From the NCBI GenBank assembly GCA_947623455.1, contig OX392527.1, forward strand, positions 9,668,001 to 9,732,000: DNA of 64,000 nt, given 5' to 3'. The position numbers were made by a program, and so were the translations under genes. The DNA comes from Mimachlamys varia (Eukaryota > Mollusca > Bivalvia > Pectinida > Pectinidae). Below are positions 46,901-59,278 of this stretch, one piece after another. The notes beneath the pieces were generated by a model, which saw nothing but the letters and a program-made list of their open reading frames with translations, had not been told where the DNA came from and ran no database searches. The stretch's first letter is position 1, and each line of letters opens with the position of its first letter.

Positions 46901-49900
46901 CCAAGATATCACCCAGTCACTACAAGTAGAGCCCAGATATCACCCAGTCACTACACGTAGAGCCCAGATATAACCCGGTCACTACAAGTAGAGCCCAGAT
47001 ATAACCCAGTCACTACAAGTAGAGCCCAGATATAACCCGGTCACTACAAGTAGAGCCCAGATATAACCAAGTCACTACAAGTAGAGCCCAGATATAACCC
47101 GGTCACTACAAGTAGAGCCTAGATATAACCCGGTCACTACAAGTAGAGCCTAGATATCACACAGTCACTACAGCTGGAGCCCAGATACAACCCGGTCACT
47201 ACAAGTAGAGCCTAGATATCACCCAGTCACTACAAGTAGAGCCCAGATATAACCCAGTCACTACAAGTAGAGCCCAGATATAACCCGGTCACTACAAGTA
47301 GAGCCCAGACATAACCCAGTCACTACAGGTAGAGCCTAGATATAACCCGGTCACTACAAGTAGAGCCCAGATATAACCCGGTCACTACAAGTAGAGCCCA
47401 GATATAACCCGGTCACTACAAGTAGAGTCAAGATATAACCCGGTCACTACAAGTAGAGCACAGATATAACCCGGTCACTACAAGTAGAGTCCAGATATAT
47501 CCCGGTCACTACAAGTAGAGCCCAGATATAACCCGGTCACTACAAGTAGAGCCCAGATATAACCCGATCACTACAAGTAGAGCCCAGATATAACCCAGTC
47601 ACTACAAGTAGAGTCAAGATATAACCCAGTCACTACAAGTAGAGCCTAGATATAACCCGGTCACTACAAGTAGAGCCAAGATATCACCAGTCACTACAAG
47701 TAGAGCCCAGATATCACCCAGTCACTACACGTAGAGCCCAGATATAACCCGGTCACTACAAGTAGAGCCCAGATATAACCCAGTCACTACAAGTAGAGCC
47801 CAGATATAACCCGGTCACTACAAGTAGAGCCCAGATATAACCAAGTCACTACAAGTAGAGCCCAGATATAACCCGGTCACTACAAGTAGAGCCTAGATAT
47901 AACCCGGTCACTACAAGTAGAGCCTAGATATCACACAGTCACTACAGGTGGAGCCCAGATACAACCCGGTCACTACAAGTAGAGCCTAGATATCACCCAG
48001 TCACTACAAGTAGAGCCCAGATATAACCCAGTCACTACAAGTAGAGCCCAGATATAACCCGGTCACTACAAGTAGAGCCCAGGCATAACCCAGTCACTAC
48101 AGGTAGAGCCTAGATATAACCCGGTCACTACAAGTAGAGCCTAGATATAACCCAGTCACTACAAGTAGAGCCCAGATATCACCCAGTCACTACAAGTAGA
48201 GCCCAGATATAACCCGGTCACTACAAGTAGAGCCTAGATATAACCCGGTCACTGCAAGTAGAGCCCAGATATCACCCAGTCACTACAAGTAGAGCCCAGA
48301 TATCACCCAGTCACTACAGGTAGAGCATAGATATCACCCGGTCACTACAAGTAGAGCCCAGATATAACCCAGTCACTACAAGTAGAGCCTAGATATAACC
48401 CGGTCACTACAAGTAGAGCCCAGATATCACCCAGTCACTACAAGTAGAGCCCAGATATCACCCAGTCACTACAAGTAGAGCCCAGATATAACCCAGTCAC
48501 TACAAGTAGAGCCCAGATATAACCCGGTCACTACACGTAGAGCCTAGATATCACCCAGTCACTAAAAGTAGAGCCCAGATATCACCCGGTCACTACAAGT
48601 AGAGCCCAGATATAACCCAGTCACTACAAGTAGAGCCTAGATATCACCCAGTCACTACAAGTAGAGCCTAGATATAACCCGGTCACTACAAGTAGAGCCC
48701 AGATATCACCTAGTGACTACAAGTAGAGCCCAGATATCACCTAGTCACTACAAGTAGAGCCCAGATATCACCCAGTTTCTACAAGTAGAGCCCAGATATC
48801 ACCCAGTCACTACAAGTAGAGCCCAGATATAACCCAGTTACTACAGGTAGAGCCTAGATATAACCCAGTTACTACAAGTAGAGCACAGATATAACCCGAT
48901 CACTACAAGTAGAGCCAATATATCACACAGTCACTACAAGTAGAGCCCAGATATCACCCAGTCACTACAAGTAGAGCCTAGAAATAACCCAGTCACTACA
49001 AGTAGAGCCCAGATATCACCCAGTCACTACAAGTAGAGCCCAGATATCACCCAGTCACTACAAGTAGAGCCTAGATATAACCCAGTTACTACAAGTAGAG
49101 CCCAGATATAACCCAGTCACTACAAGTAGAGCCCATATATCACCCAGTCACTACAAGTAGAGCCCAGATATCACCTAGTCACTACAAGTAGAGCCCAGAT
49201 ATCACCTAGTCACTACAAGTAGAGCCTAGATATCACTCAGTCACTACAAGTAGAGCCCAGATATAACCCAGTCACTACAAGTAGAGCCCAGATATAACCC
49301 AGTCACTACAAGTACAGCACAGATATAACCCAGTTACTACAGGTAGAGCCTAGATATAACCCAGTTACTACAGGTAGAGCCCAGATATCACCTAGTCACT
49401 ACAAGTACAGCACAGATATAACCCAGTTGCTACAGGTAGAGCCCAGATATCACCCAGTCACTACAAGTACAGCACAGATATAACCCAGTTACTACAGGTA
49501 GAGCCCAGATATCACCTAGTCACTACAAGTACAGCACAGATATAACCCAGTTACTACAGGTAGAGCCCAGATATCACCCAGTCACTACAAGTAGAGCCTA
49601 GATATCACCCAGTCACTACAAGTAGAGCCCAGATATCACCCAGTCACTACAAGTAGAGCCCAGATATCACCCAGTCACTACAAGTAGAGCCTAGATATCA
49701 CCCAGTCAATACAAGTAGAGCCCAGATATCACCCAGTCACTACAAGTAGAGCCTAGATATCACCCAGTCACTACAAGTAGAGCCTAGATATCACCCAGTC
49801 ACTACAAGTAGAGCCCAGATATCACCCAGTCACTACAAGTAGAGCCTAAATTTAACCCAGTCACTACAAGTAGAGCCCAGATATCACCTAGTCACTACAA

Positions 49901-52900
49901 GTACAGCACAGATATAACCCAGTTACTACAGGTAGAGCCCAGATATCACCCAGTCACTACAAGTAGAGCCCAGATATCACCCTGTCACTACAAGTGGAGC
50001 CTAGATATAACCCGGTCACAACAAGTAGAGCCTAGATATAGCCCAGTCACTACAAGTAGAGCCCAGATATAACCCAGTCACTACAAGTAGAGTCCAGATA
50101 TAACCCGGTCACTACAAGTATAGCCCAGATATCACCCAGTCACTACAGGTAGAGCCTAGATATAACCCAGTCACTACAGGTAGAGCCTAGATATAACCCA
50201 GTCACTACAAGTAGAGTCCAGATATCACCCGGTCACTACAAGTAGTTCCAAGATATAACCCAGTCACTACAAGTAGAGCCTAGATATAACCCAGTCACTA
50301 CAAGTAGAGCCTAGATATAACCCGGTCACTACAAGTAGAGTCCAGATATCACCCGGTCACTAAAAGTAAAGCCCAGATATAACCCGGTCACTACAAGTAG
50401 AGCACAGATATAACCCAGTCACTACAAGTAGAGCCCAGATATAACCCGGTCACTACAAGTAGAGCCTAGATATAACCCACTCACTACAAGTAGAGTCCAG
50501 ATATCACCCGGTCACTACAAGTAGAGCCTAGATATAACCCAGTCACTACAAGTAGAGCCTAGATATAACCCAGTCACTACAAGTAGAGCCCAGATATAAC
50601 CTTATCATTACAAGTAGAGCCCAGATATAACCCAGTCACTACAAGTAGAGCCCAGATATAACCCGGTCACTACAAGTAGAGCCCAGATATAACCCGGTCA
50701 CTACAAGTAGAGCCTAGATATCACCCAGTCACTAAAAGTAGAGCCCAGATATCACCCGGTCACTACAAGTAGAGCCCAGATATAACCCAGTCACTACAAG
50801 TAGAGCCTAGATATCACCCAGTCACTACAAGTAGAGCCTAGATATAACCCGGTCACTACAAGTAGAGCCCAGATATCACCTAGTCACTACAAGTAGAGCC
50901 CAGATATCACCTAGTCACTACAAGTAGAGCCCAGATATCACCCAGTTTCTACAAGTAGAGCCCAGATATCACCCAGTCACTACAAGTAGAGCCCAGATAT
51001 AACCCAGTTACTACAGGTAGAGCCTAGATATAACCCAGTTACTACAAGTAGAGCACAGATATAACCCGATCACTACAAGTAGAGCCAATATATCACACAG
51101 TCACTACAAGTAGAGCCCAGATATCACCCAGTCACTACAAGTAGAGCCTAGAAATAACCCAGTCACTACAAGTAGAGCCCAGATATCACCCAGTCACTAC
51201 AAGTAGAGCCCAGATATCACCCAGTCACTACAAGTAGAGCCTAGATATAACCCAGTTACTACAAGTAGAGCCCAGATATAACCCAGTCACTACAAGTAGA
51301 GCCCATATATCACCCAGTCACTACAAGTAGAGCCCAGATATCACCTAGTCACTACAAGTAGAGCCCAGATATCACCTAGTCACTACAAGTAGAGCCTAGA
51401 TATCACTCAGTCACTACAAGTAGAGCCCAGATATAACCCAGTCACTACAAGTAGAGCCCAGATATAACCCAGTCACTACAAGTACAGCACAGATATAACC
51501 CAGTTACTACAGGTAGAGCCTAGATATAACCCAGTTACTACAGGTAGAGCCCAGATATCACCTAGTCACTACAAGTACAGCACAGATATAACCCAGTTGC
51601 TACAGGTAGAGCCCAGATATCACCCAGTCACTACAAGTACAGCACAGATATAACCCAGTTACTACAGGTAGAGCCCAGATATCACCTAGTCACTACAAGT
51701 ACAGCACAGATATAACCCAGTTACTACAGGTAGAGCCCAGATATCACCCAGTCACTACAAGTAGAGCCTAGATATCACCCAGTCACTACAAGTAGAGCCC
51801 AGATATCACCCAGTCACTACAAGTAGAGCCCAGATATCACCCAGTCACTACAAGTAGAGCCTAGATATCACCCAGTCAATACAAGTAGAGCCCAGATATC
51901 ACCCAGTCACTACAAGTAGAGCCTAGATATCACCCAGTCACTACAAGTAGAGCCTAGATATCACCCAGTCACTACAAGTAGAGCCCAGATATCACCCAGT
52001 CACTACAAGTAGAGCCTAAATTTAACCCAGTCACTACAAGTAGAGCCCAGATATCACCTAGTCACTACAAGTACAGCACAGATATAACCCAGTTACTACA
52101 GGTAGAGCCCAGATATCACCCAGTCACTACAAGTAGAGCCCAGATATCACCCTGTCACTACAAGTGGAGCCTAGATATAACCCGGTCACAACAAGTAGAG
52201 CCTAGATATAGCCCAGTCACTACAAGTAGAGCCCAGATATAACCCAGTCACTACAAGAAGAGTCCAGATATAACCCGGTCACTACAAGTAGAGCCCAGAT
52301 ATCACCCAGTCACTACAGGTAGAGCCTAGATATAACCCAGTCACTACAGGTAGAGCCTAGATATAACCCAGTCACTACAAGTAGAGTCCAGATATCACCC
52401 GGTCACTACAAGTAGTTCCAAGATATAACCCAGTCACTACAAGTAGAGCCTAGATATAACCCAGTCACTACAAGTAGAGCCTAGATATAACCCGGTCACT
52501 ACAAGTAGAGTCCAGATATATCCCGGTCACTACAAGTAGAGCCCAGATATAACCCGGTCACTACAAGTAGAGCCCAGATATCACCCAGTCACTACACGTA
52601 GAGCCCATATATAATCCAGTCACTACAAGTAGAGCCCAGATATAACCCAGTCACTACAAGTAGAGCCCAGATATAACCCAGTCACTACAAGTAGAGCACA
52701 GATATAACCCGGTCACTACAAGTAGAGCACAGATATAACCCGGTCACTACAAGTAGAGTCCAGATATATACCCCGGTCACTACAAGTAGAGCCCAGATAT
52801 AACCCGGTCACTACAAGTAGAGCCCAGATATCACCCAGTCACTACACGTAGAGCCCATATATAATCCAGTCACTACAAGTAGAGCCCAGATATAACCCGG

Positions 52901-54663
52901 TCACTACAAGAAGAGTCCAGATATATCCCGGTCACTACAAGTAGAGCCCAGATATAACCCAGTCACTACAAGTAGAGCCCAGATATAACCCGGTCACTAC
53001 AAGTAGAGTCCAGATATAACCCGATCACTACAAGTAGAGCACAGATATAACCTTATCACTACAAGTAGAGTACAGATATAACCCGATCACTACAAGTAGA
53101 GCCCAGATATAACCCGGTCACTACAAGCAGAGCCTAGATATAACCCGTTAACTACAAGTAGAGCCAAGATATAACCCGTTAACTACAAGTAGAGCCCAGA
53201 TATAACCCAGTTACTACAAGTAGAGCCCAGATATAACCCGGTCACTACAAGTAGAGTCCAGATATAACCCAATCACTACAAGTAGAGCACAGATATAACC
53301 TTATCACTACAAGTAGAGCACAGATATAACCCGATCCCTACAAGTAGAGCCCAGATATAACCCGGTCACTACAAGCAGAGCCTAGATATAACCCGTTAAC
53401 TACAAGTAGAGCCCAGATATAACCCGGACACTACAAGTAAAGCCCAGATATAATCTTATCATTACAAGTAGAGCCCAGATATAACCCGGTCACTACAAGT
53501 AGAGCACAGATATAACCTTATCACTACAAGTAGAGCACAGATATAACCCAGTCACTACAAGTAGAGCACAGATATAACCTTATCACTACAAGTAGAGCAC
53601 AGATATAACCTTATCACTACAAGTAGAGCCCAGATATAACCTTATCACTACAAGTAGAGCCCAGATATAACCCGGTCATTACAAGTATAGCCCAGACATA
53701 ACCCAGTCACTACAAGTAGAGCCCAGATATAACCCGGTCACTACAAGTAGAGCCCAGATATAACCCGGATACTACAAGTAGAGCCCAGATATAACCCAGT
53801 CACTACAAGTAGAGCCCATATATAACCCATTCACTACAAGTAGAGCCCAGATATAACCCAGTCACTACAAGTAGAGCCAAGATATAACCCGGTCACTACA
53901 AGTAGAGCCCAGATATAACCCGGTCACTAGAAGTAGAGCCCAGATATCACCCAGTCACTACAAGTAGAGCCCAGATATAACCCAGTCACTACAAGTAGAG
54001 CCCAGATATAACCTTATCACTACAAGCAGAGCCCAGATATAACTCAATCACTACAAGAAGAGCCCAGATATAACCTTATCACTACAAGTAGAGCCCAGAT
54101 ATAACCTTATCACTACAAGTAGAGCCCAGATATAACCCAGTCACTACAAGTAGAGCCCAGACATAACCTTATCACTACAAGTAGAGCCCAGATATAACCC
54201 AGTCACTACAAGTAGAGCCCAGATATCACCCAGACACTACAAATGAGCCAAGATATCACCCAGTCACTACAAGTAGAGCACAGATATAACCCGGTCACTA
54301 GAAGTAGAGCCCAGATATAACCCGGTGAATACAAGTAGAGCCCATATATAACATAGTCACTACAAGTAGAGCACAGATATAACCCAGTCACTACAAGTAG
54401 AGCCCAGATATAACCCAGTGAATACAAGTAGAGCACAGATATAACCCAGTAACTACAAGTAGAGCCCAGATATAACCCAGTCACTACAAGTAGAGCCCAG
54501 ATATAACCCGGTCACTACAAGTAGAGGCCATATATAACCTTATCACTACAAGTAGAGCCCAGATATAACCTAGTCACTACAAGTAGAGCCCAGATATAAC
54601 CCGGTCACTACAAGTAGAGCCCAGATATAACCCGGTCACTACAAGTAGAGGCCATATATAACC
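31918..54663. repeat. Giant 31-bp satellite array (22.7 kb)
   Basis: About 730 head-to-tail units built on GTAGAGCCCAGATATAACCC with GGTCACTACAA. Four sites vary: CCCAG/CCTAG, ATAAC/ATCAC, CCGG/CCAG/CCGA before TCACTAC, and rare markers such as AGTCC, TCATTTACTATAAG, TAGCGCCC or GTACAGCACAG. Rare markers recur in the same order and reveal large duplications. The block from about 32.58 kb recurs from about 37.82 kb (offset about 5.2 kb), 34.8 kb recurs at 40.38 kb and again at 41.04 kb, and about 48.55-50.35 kb recurs from about 50.72 kb (offset about 2.17 kb). The minus-strand ORF near 54206-54484 is repeat-driven. It fits satellite DNA evolving by unequal exchange. Confidence 0.97.
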
Positions 54664-54682
54664 CCATAGGGGGTCGTGTCCC

Positions 54683-54965
54683 GATGACCTTTTGCAAAGC
54701 CAATCAAATTACTACTGTCAGAATCTTGACAGTGAAATTTTTAGGCGACAAAGCTTCCATAATCGCATTCGTCCGTTTCGTCACCAAAAAGTGTATATGG
54801 AATAATGTGACGAAATGACTTACTGCAAGATGACAGGTTTTTGGAAAATTATTTGAGTGTTAAGTAAAGAGACGACAAAGGTCATCTGAACGTGACTTCT
54901 TATGGAATGTTGTCAGATCCTTGTAAAACGGAGTGAGAATAAGGATCTGTATTTAAATCAGATTG
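54683..54965. mobile_element. Foldback element copy B, left end lost at satellite
   Basis: The right part GGTCATCTGAACGTGAC, TTGTCAGATCCT and AAGGATCTGTAT with AATCAGATTG matches the right arm of the element at 25697-26258. The left start GATGACCTTTTGCAAAGCCAATC pairs with AAAGGTCATC near 54861. The outer left arm is absent because the 31-bp satellite begins immediately before it. Shared internal phrases, such as CGTCCGTTTCGTC against the CGCCATTTTTGTTCGTC zone of copy A, are weak. Confidence 0.6.
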
Positions 54966-55164
54966 ACGCAAATGGTAACATTTTCCCCTATTATTTTTTG
55001 CAAAGTGCAACACTGCGGACTTGCAAGTTGTGCTTTCACATCATCATTGTGTGTAGCTTAGCGACCGCAAGTGTGCGACAAATAGGGGTCATTTCGTATA
55101 CCCGTATACATGTTTAAAATGTGCATTAATTAGGTTGCCTTGCAAGCGTGAGCTGTAGGGAATT
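54966..55164. other. Short spacer
   Basis: Nothing recognised. Confidence 0.4.
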
Positions 55165-55237
55165 TCCTTTTAGCCCAGTCAGTAGAGCATCGGGCAAAGA
55201 GCCAATGGTCGCGGGTTCGGGCCTCAACAACGGCACT
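55165..55237 (+). repeat. tRNA-like SINE head or tRNA pseudogene
   Basis: TTTTAGCCCAGTCAGTAGAGCA (55168-55189) resembles a tRNA D-arm with an A box. GGTCGCGGGTTCGGGCCTC (about 55207-55225) resembles the T-arm with a B box (consensus GGTTCGANNCC). The spacing of about 35 bp between boxes fits a tRNA, but the anticodon stem and acceptor stem do not pair properly, so it is not a functional tRNA. A tRNA-derived SINE head, with promoter boxes for RNA polymerase III, is the most likely source. The body and tail of such a SINE are not clearly recognisable. Confidence 0.6.
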
Positions 55238-55354
55238 CTTTTTCACTTTTCCTCGTCTTATTACACACATATATATGTATAATATGACGCTGTGAACATC
55301 TTGCATGTTTTTGTTTTTTTTGCCGTACGATATGAAATGGATACTTTGAATTAA

Positions 55355-55798
55355 TATTGCTACGAATATGCATGCTATAAACTATATATAAACATATTGG
55401 CACCTAAAACCCAAGTTCTAGTATTTGGCTACTGTCCATACAAATGTACCTTTGAAACGACCCCCAATGAAACTGTGTCCGTGTCGGTACTCCGTGTACC
55501 TGAAGATCGTAAATGTCTACTAGTACTACCGCCTCACATACACAGACAGGGTGCTATAGCTATATCATATAACCGTTCAAGATATCTCGCTGGGAGCGGG
55601 CCTGATCGACACATAATTCCCTTTAAATTTGTCAGGTCGAAGTTGTATGCACTTCCCCGGGCTGCATTACGAACTATGCAAACGACTCGAACAAAACATG
55701 TTTCAGATTACCTGCAGAAACTAGTGTCGATGGAAGATTACGCCAGACAATGGGCTAAACGTGGATATGCTGATTGGATTCACTTTCCGAGTTGGTGA
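55355..55798 (+). CDS. Orphan open frame, about 147 codons, no start codon
   Basis: The frame is open from just after a TAA at 55352-55354 to a TGA at 55796-55798. The stretch from about 55397 reads like ordinary protein (APKTQVLVFGYCPYKC, later PEDRKCLLVLPPHIHRQG, YLAGSGPDRHIIPFKF and a final RGYADWIHFPSW). The first in-frame ATG is only about 40 codons from the end, so it is an internal exon or a fragment of an element ORF. No catalytic motif is visible. It lies between a tRNA-like sequence and a Penelope-like relic, which favours mobile-element origin. Confidence 0.3.
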   Translation, partial: YCYEYACYKLYINILAPKTQVLVFGYCPYKCTFETTPNETVSVSVLRVPEDRKCLLVLPPHIHRQGAIAISYNRSRYLAGSGPDRHIIPFKFVRSKLYALPRAALRTMQTTRTKHVSDYLQKLVSMEDYARQWAKRGYADWIHFPSW

Positions 55799-55859
55799 AG
55801 TCTATCAGGTCCTCTATTCAGAAAAGAATCTGCAATGTGCGTTACAAAATGAAAACTTA

Positions 55860-56850
55860 ACATAAGTCAATATTTCTTGACCCCAATGTTCAAACAACAT
55901 TCAACGAAAGTTGAAATATTGTATCTAACCATGCACAGTATTACAATCTTTAAAGATACCGGATAATGATAAAGACACTTACCTACCTCGTCTTTATTGC
56001 ATATCGAAACTTATAAGCAACGTTTCATCGCTGGCTCTGCTAATTGCTCAACCAAGCCTTTATCAAAGCTTCTTACTACCATTCGTAGTACTATTAAATC
56101 AGGGGCTTCACTCTTGTTGTGACACTGTAAAATTAACAGGATGTGGATTTTGAAAAACTCAAAAGATCTTTTGACCAATCTTGAGCACACCCTGCTTAAT
56201 TATTTTTATTTATTCCATCAAAGCATTGGCTTATTCCACCCTGTTCACTACCATACCTCATACAAAGCTGAAAGAAGGGTATTCGATTTCTCGTTATGAA
56301 AACTTTCTTTTCTGAAAAAGGCGAACGGCAATAAAAATATGTGATAGTGAGCTATCTTTGAACAAACATTGTGGAAACACAACAAAAGCTAAGATGAAAT
56401 ATACGGTAACAGATTAGAACGAATGACTGAATTCCTGGTTGACAACTTCTTTGTTGAGTTTGGAGGAAATATTTCCAACATACTGTTGGCTTTTTCATGG
56501 GAACAAACTGTGCCCCACTCTTAGCTGCCTTGTTTTTGTTTCCATATACGAGGCTGAATCTGTGGAAGAGCTAATCAGGACATGTAACGAAAACCTTATC
56601 TAATCTTTGGATTTCACTTTTAGATATATCGACGGTGTGTTGTCTATATCGACAAGAAGATTAATCGTTGTCTCGTTGAGAAATATTCTGTATCTTTGCG
56701 TGATATATATATAGTCGGTTTGGGGAATGCTTATTAGTGTACTAACTTGTTGTGGTTGAGAGTGATGACTTGGTTCCCACTTAGAGGACTTGATGTTTAC
56801 TTGGATGTGACCAAGATCTACATGGCGAGTATCGTCCACGGAGCAGAAGC
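55860..56850 (+). mobile_element. Penelope-like RT element relic, copy B
   Basis: Same family as 21915-23150. Fragments in order are FIAGSANCSTKPLSKLL (about 56020-56075), MWILKNSKDLL (56140-56170), KTFFSEKGER (about 56300), then MGTNCAPLLA (about 56498-56527), and a motif C that reads YIDG where YIDD is expected (56625-56636). About 390 bp equivalent to 22240-22635 of copy A is missing near 56660. It then rejoins copy A in the shared tail GAGAAATATTCTGTATCTTTG and TACTTGGATGTGACCAAGAT. Multiple stops and frame changes mean it is dead. Confidence 0.7.
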
Positions 56851-56945
56851 AAACTGTAGGTTACACTATCCAATACTAAAACATTGTAAAAATACTTCAT
56901 TGCTATGTATGTCAATGCGATCAAAGCACATGATTTGACATACTG

Positions 56946-56985
56946 GAGCGGGGTGGGGTGGGGTGGGGTGGGGTTGGTGGGGGTA
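56946..56985. repeat. (GGGGT)n tract, G-quadruplex candidate
   Basis: Four successive GGGGT units then GGGGTTGGTGGGGGT. Runs of four or more G separated by one T match the usual pattern for an intramolecular G-quadruplex on the plus strand. Confidence 0.8.
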
Positions 56986-57038
56986 TATCACCATCATCCA
57001 TTTCACAAAATATGACCATAATTATAAGCAGCTAAAAG

Positions 57039-57054
57039 AGTTTTAGCGCTAAAA
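57039..57054. repeat. Left terminal inverted repeat of the Harbinger-like element
   Basis: AGTTTTAGCGCTAAAA, self-palindromic in its last 14 bases and repeated in inverted order at 59226-59241 on the far side of the transposase. Confidence 0.6.
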
Positions 57055-57399
57055 TAAATCTTGTTGATCCTTTACTTGTTTACGTCCTTTATATTTTACG
57101 ATACAAAAACTAAGAAAAACAGGTAGATCCATTTATTTTATTGATAATTGAAAGTAATGCTGAAGCAGATAGAACAGTCTGTTTTCGTGGGAAATTGAAA
57201 CTCTGGTCGAGCTCCTACATGTAATATTCAACAGTACGAAAACAAAACAAACAATATAATTATCTACAATATAATTATACAGAGTAGAAATATACAACAT
57301 AGCTGTCTTAACCTGTTTGTTGTTATTACGTTGTTAATTTTGTAAACGAGTCTGTAATCAATCAGTCTTTTCATTCCGCCTTAATTACTCAACGACCTA

Positions 57400-58700
57400 C
57401 CTCGTCACACTCTATCCAGGACAAGTATCGTTTAGCAGAGGTGTGACGACTCTGAATTCATACACGTATACTGTTTGGGACATTTTGATGTAGTCACCGT
57501 TGTCGTTCAAATGTTCTTGTGTGAAGCTTCGTGCCAACTTCAACTGGTAGATGCCAAGGGTAATATTTCGCAGATCCTCTTCAGATAATACAGGGAAGCC
57601 ACTGGCGTCCATTTTCCCACATACCACTTTTTGTCCAAAGCTGAGGTGGTGACGCGTTCCAAAACTCTCATCTTTGCAGCCAAAATCTGGTCATCTTCTT
57701 GGTTTCCGCATCTCAATGGCCGTTTTTCATTTATTGCACATGGCAGTAACAAGATGCACATATATGGAATCTGTGTATTTGTTACCACATTTGAATGATA
57801 TCGCCACTGCTTCAGTCGCCCGTTAACGGGTTCGACGATCCAACTCACTTTGGTTACAAGTCGGAAAGTATTCGCCTCCTCTGTGGAATGTTGTTTCTGA
57901 CCCTTTGGTAAAAATGTTGGCATTTCAGCATTGATACCAAGATCATGTTTGTGACAAAGGCATGTTTCAAAATATTAGCATCGCTATTTTTGGAGTCAGC
58001 AAGCTACGGTCCCATAACGGATACCATATATCCCGTCGTCGAAACAAACGTCATAAGTCTCACTAGCGGGCGCCCTTTGTGCAAACTGTACTTCTACGTT
58101 GGAAATTGAAATGATAAGACTTTTGTATGTAAATGTACGTTCCATCGACTACGAGGATTGCTGGGGACTGACCAAAACTTCCGAACAGTTCCTGTGCCAA
58201 TGGTCGAGTTTGGTCCTTGATAGCATCTTATCTTGTTATATGACGAAATCCTACATACTTTGGTGTGAAGTGCGAGTTCAATGCTGTCCTTGCAGCGGTA
58301 ATTGCTCGTTTTATTCCAGATTTCCCAATGTTAAACAATGTTGATAACAACTTGTTATACTGACATGTTCTACTTGTTCTGTTTGCTGTTGTTCGAATGG
58401 TGGTAAATCTTAGATCTTCAAATTCTGCCTTTGAGAGACCTGTCAAGTAAATATAACCACAATCGTTCAGAGCATTGATGTTATCATATTCGATCCTTGT
58501 TCTTTCATGTCGAATGGCTATTTCTAGGATGTTAGAAACAAGATTTGTAATGTCGGTCCTATTGAATTGCGATAACTCATTGTGTTTGGTGTCAACTTGT
58601 ATGCTTTCAACAGATTCCTTTGTAAAGTATTTATCACATAAATGAATAGCACAATATCTGGAACCACATTTGAGAACATCTTTTCACGTGCTGTACATTC
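57400..58700 (-). pseudogene. DDE transposase (DDE_Tnp_4-like), broken
   Basis: Reading right to left on the minus strand. A Cys/His-rich N-terminus (KCGSRYCAIHLCDKYF, about 58685-58635) is followed by RTDITNLVSNILEIAIRHERTR, GYIYLTGLSKAEFEDL (about 58460-58415), NIGKSGIKRAITAARTAL, and FTPKYVGFRHI. The catalytic core starts with RPLAQELF and [15 protein letters not shown] (first Asp, about 58150). A frame change leads to HKGRP-like, FVSTTGYMVSVMGP and a stop, then DSKNSDANILKH (second Asp). Next comes MPTFLPKGQKQHS, then WIVEPVNGRLKQW with the final Glu. The C-terminus has LSEEDLRNITLGIYQLKLARS and, one frame over, IQSRHTSAKRYLSWIE. All three acidic residues remain, but several frame breaks and stops make it a pseudogene. 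Confidence 0.8.
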
Positions 58701-59225
58701 GCCCAAAAAAGGAAAACTGGTAATCGCTAAAAACAATTTATCGTGATAGGAATGGTAAGTTTTTGCTTTGTGATGATATACCAAGTAACATTTACCTTTA
58801 CTGCATGCTTGAATCTAATTTAATTGTTAATTTTGTCGATGTTTCACCATGCCTCTAAGTCAGGCGTATGAATATCTAAAAAAGTAAGTAGTTCAAAATG
58901 TAAGACAGAGGAGTATATTTCGCTACATGCAACGGGAAGATGTTTGATTTAAGAGATCTGACATAATGTCATAACTCGTCATACCGCAGACGGTAAGAAT
59001 TTTGTTTTGGCTATGCGGCATGCCACATACATTTGTTGATAGGCGATGGAAATTTCAAAATTTGATCCAGATGTGATCGGTGCTCAGATATGCGTAAGTT
59101 GCCTTCTTGTAACGTGTACGTTCTCTAATTCTGCGGTTTACAATTGAAAGAGGGATTTATTCAAAAATCGAAGGCTCGTCTATCATTCTGTGTATATTAA
59201 AGAAACAAAAAATGATATTCATTGT

Positions 59226-59241
59226 TTTTAGCGCTAAAACT
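59226..59241. repeat. Right terminal inverted repeat of the Harbinger-like element
   Basis: TTTTAGCGCTAAAACT, the inverted partner of AGTTTTAGCGCTAAAA at 57039-57054. The next bases inward also agree partly (AATAAATC against AACAATG). Confidence 0.6.
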
Positions 59242-59278
59242 ACGAGTAGTTTTTGCGTCTATTGCTGCCACTATTCTG

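Larger units (their letters stand above)
57039..59241 (-). mobile_element. Harbinger-like DNA transposon, about 2.2 kb
   Basis: A broken DDE transposase (about 58700-57400, minus) is bracketed by inverted copies of AGTTTTAGCGCTAAAA. The left copy is at 57039-57054, and the right one, reverse complemented, is at 59226-59241. The terminal sequence contains TTTTAGCGCTAAAA, itself a perfect palindrome. A target duplication could not be confirmed. The superfamily call rests on the transposase pattern (PIF/Harbinger or the related ISL2EU group). Confidence 0.65.

Noticed and set aside
54206..54484. 92-codon minus ORF rich in Tyr, Leu and Trp
   Set aside because: Translation of the 31-bp satellite (93-bp, 31-residue period).
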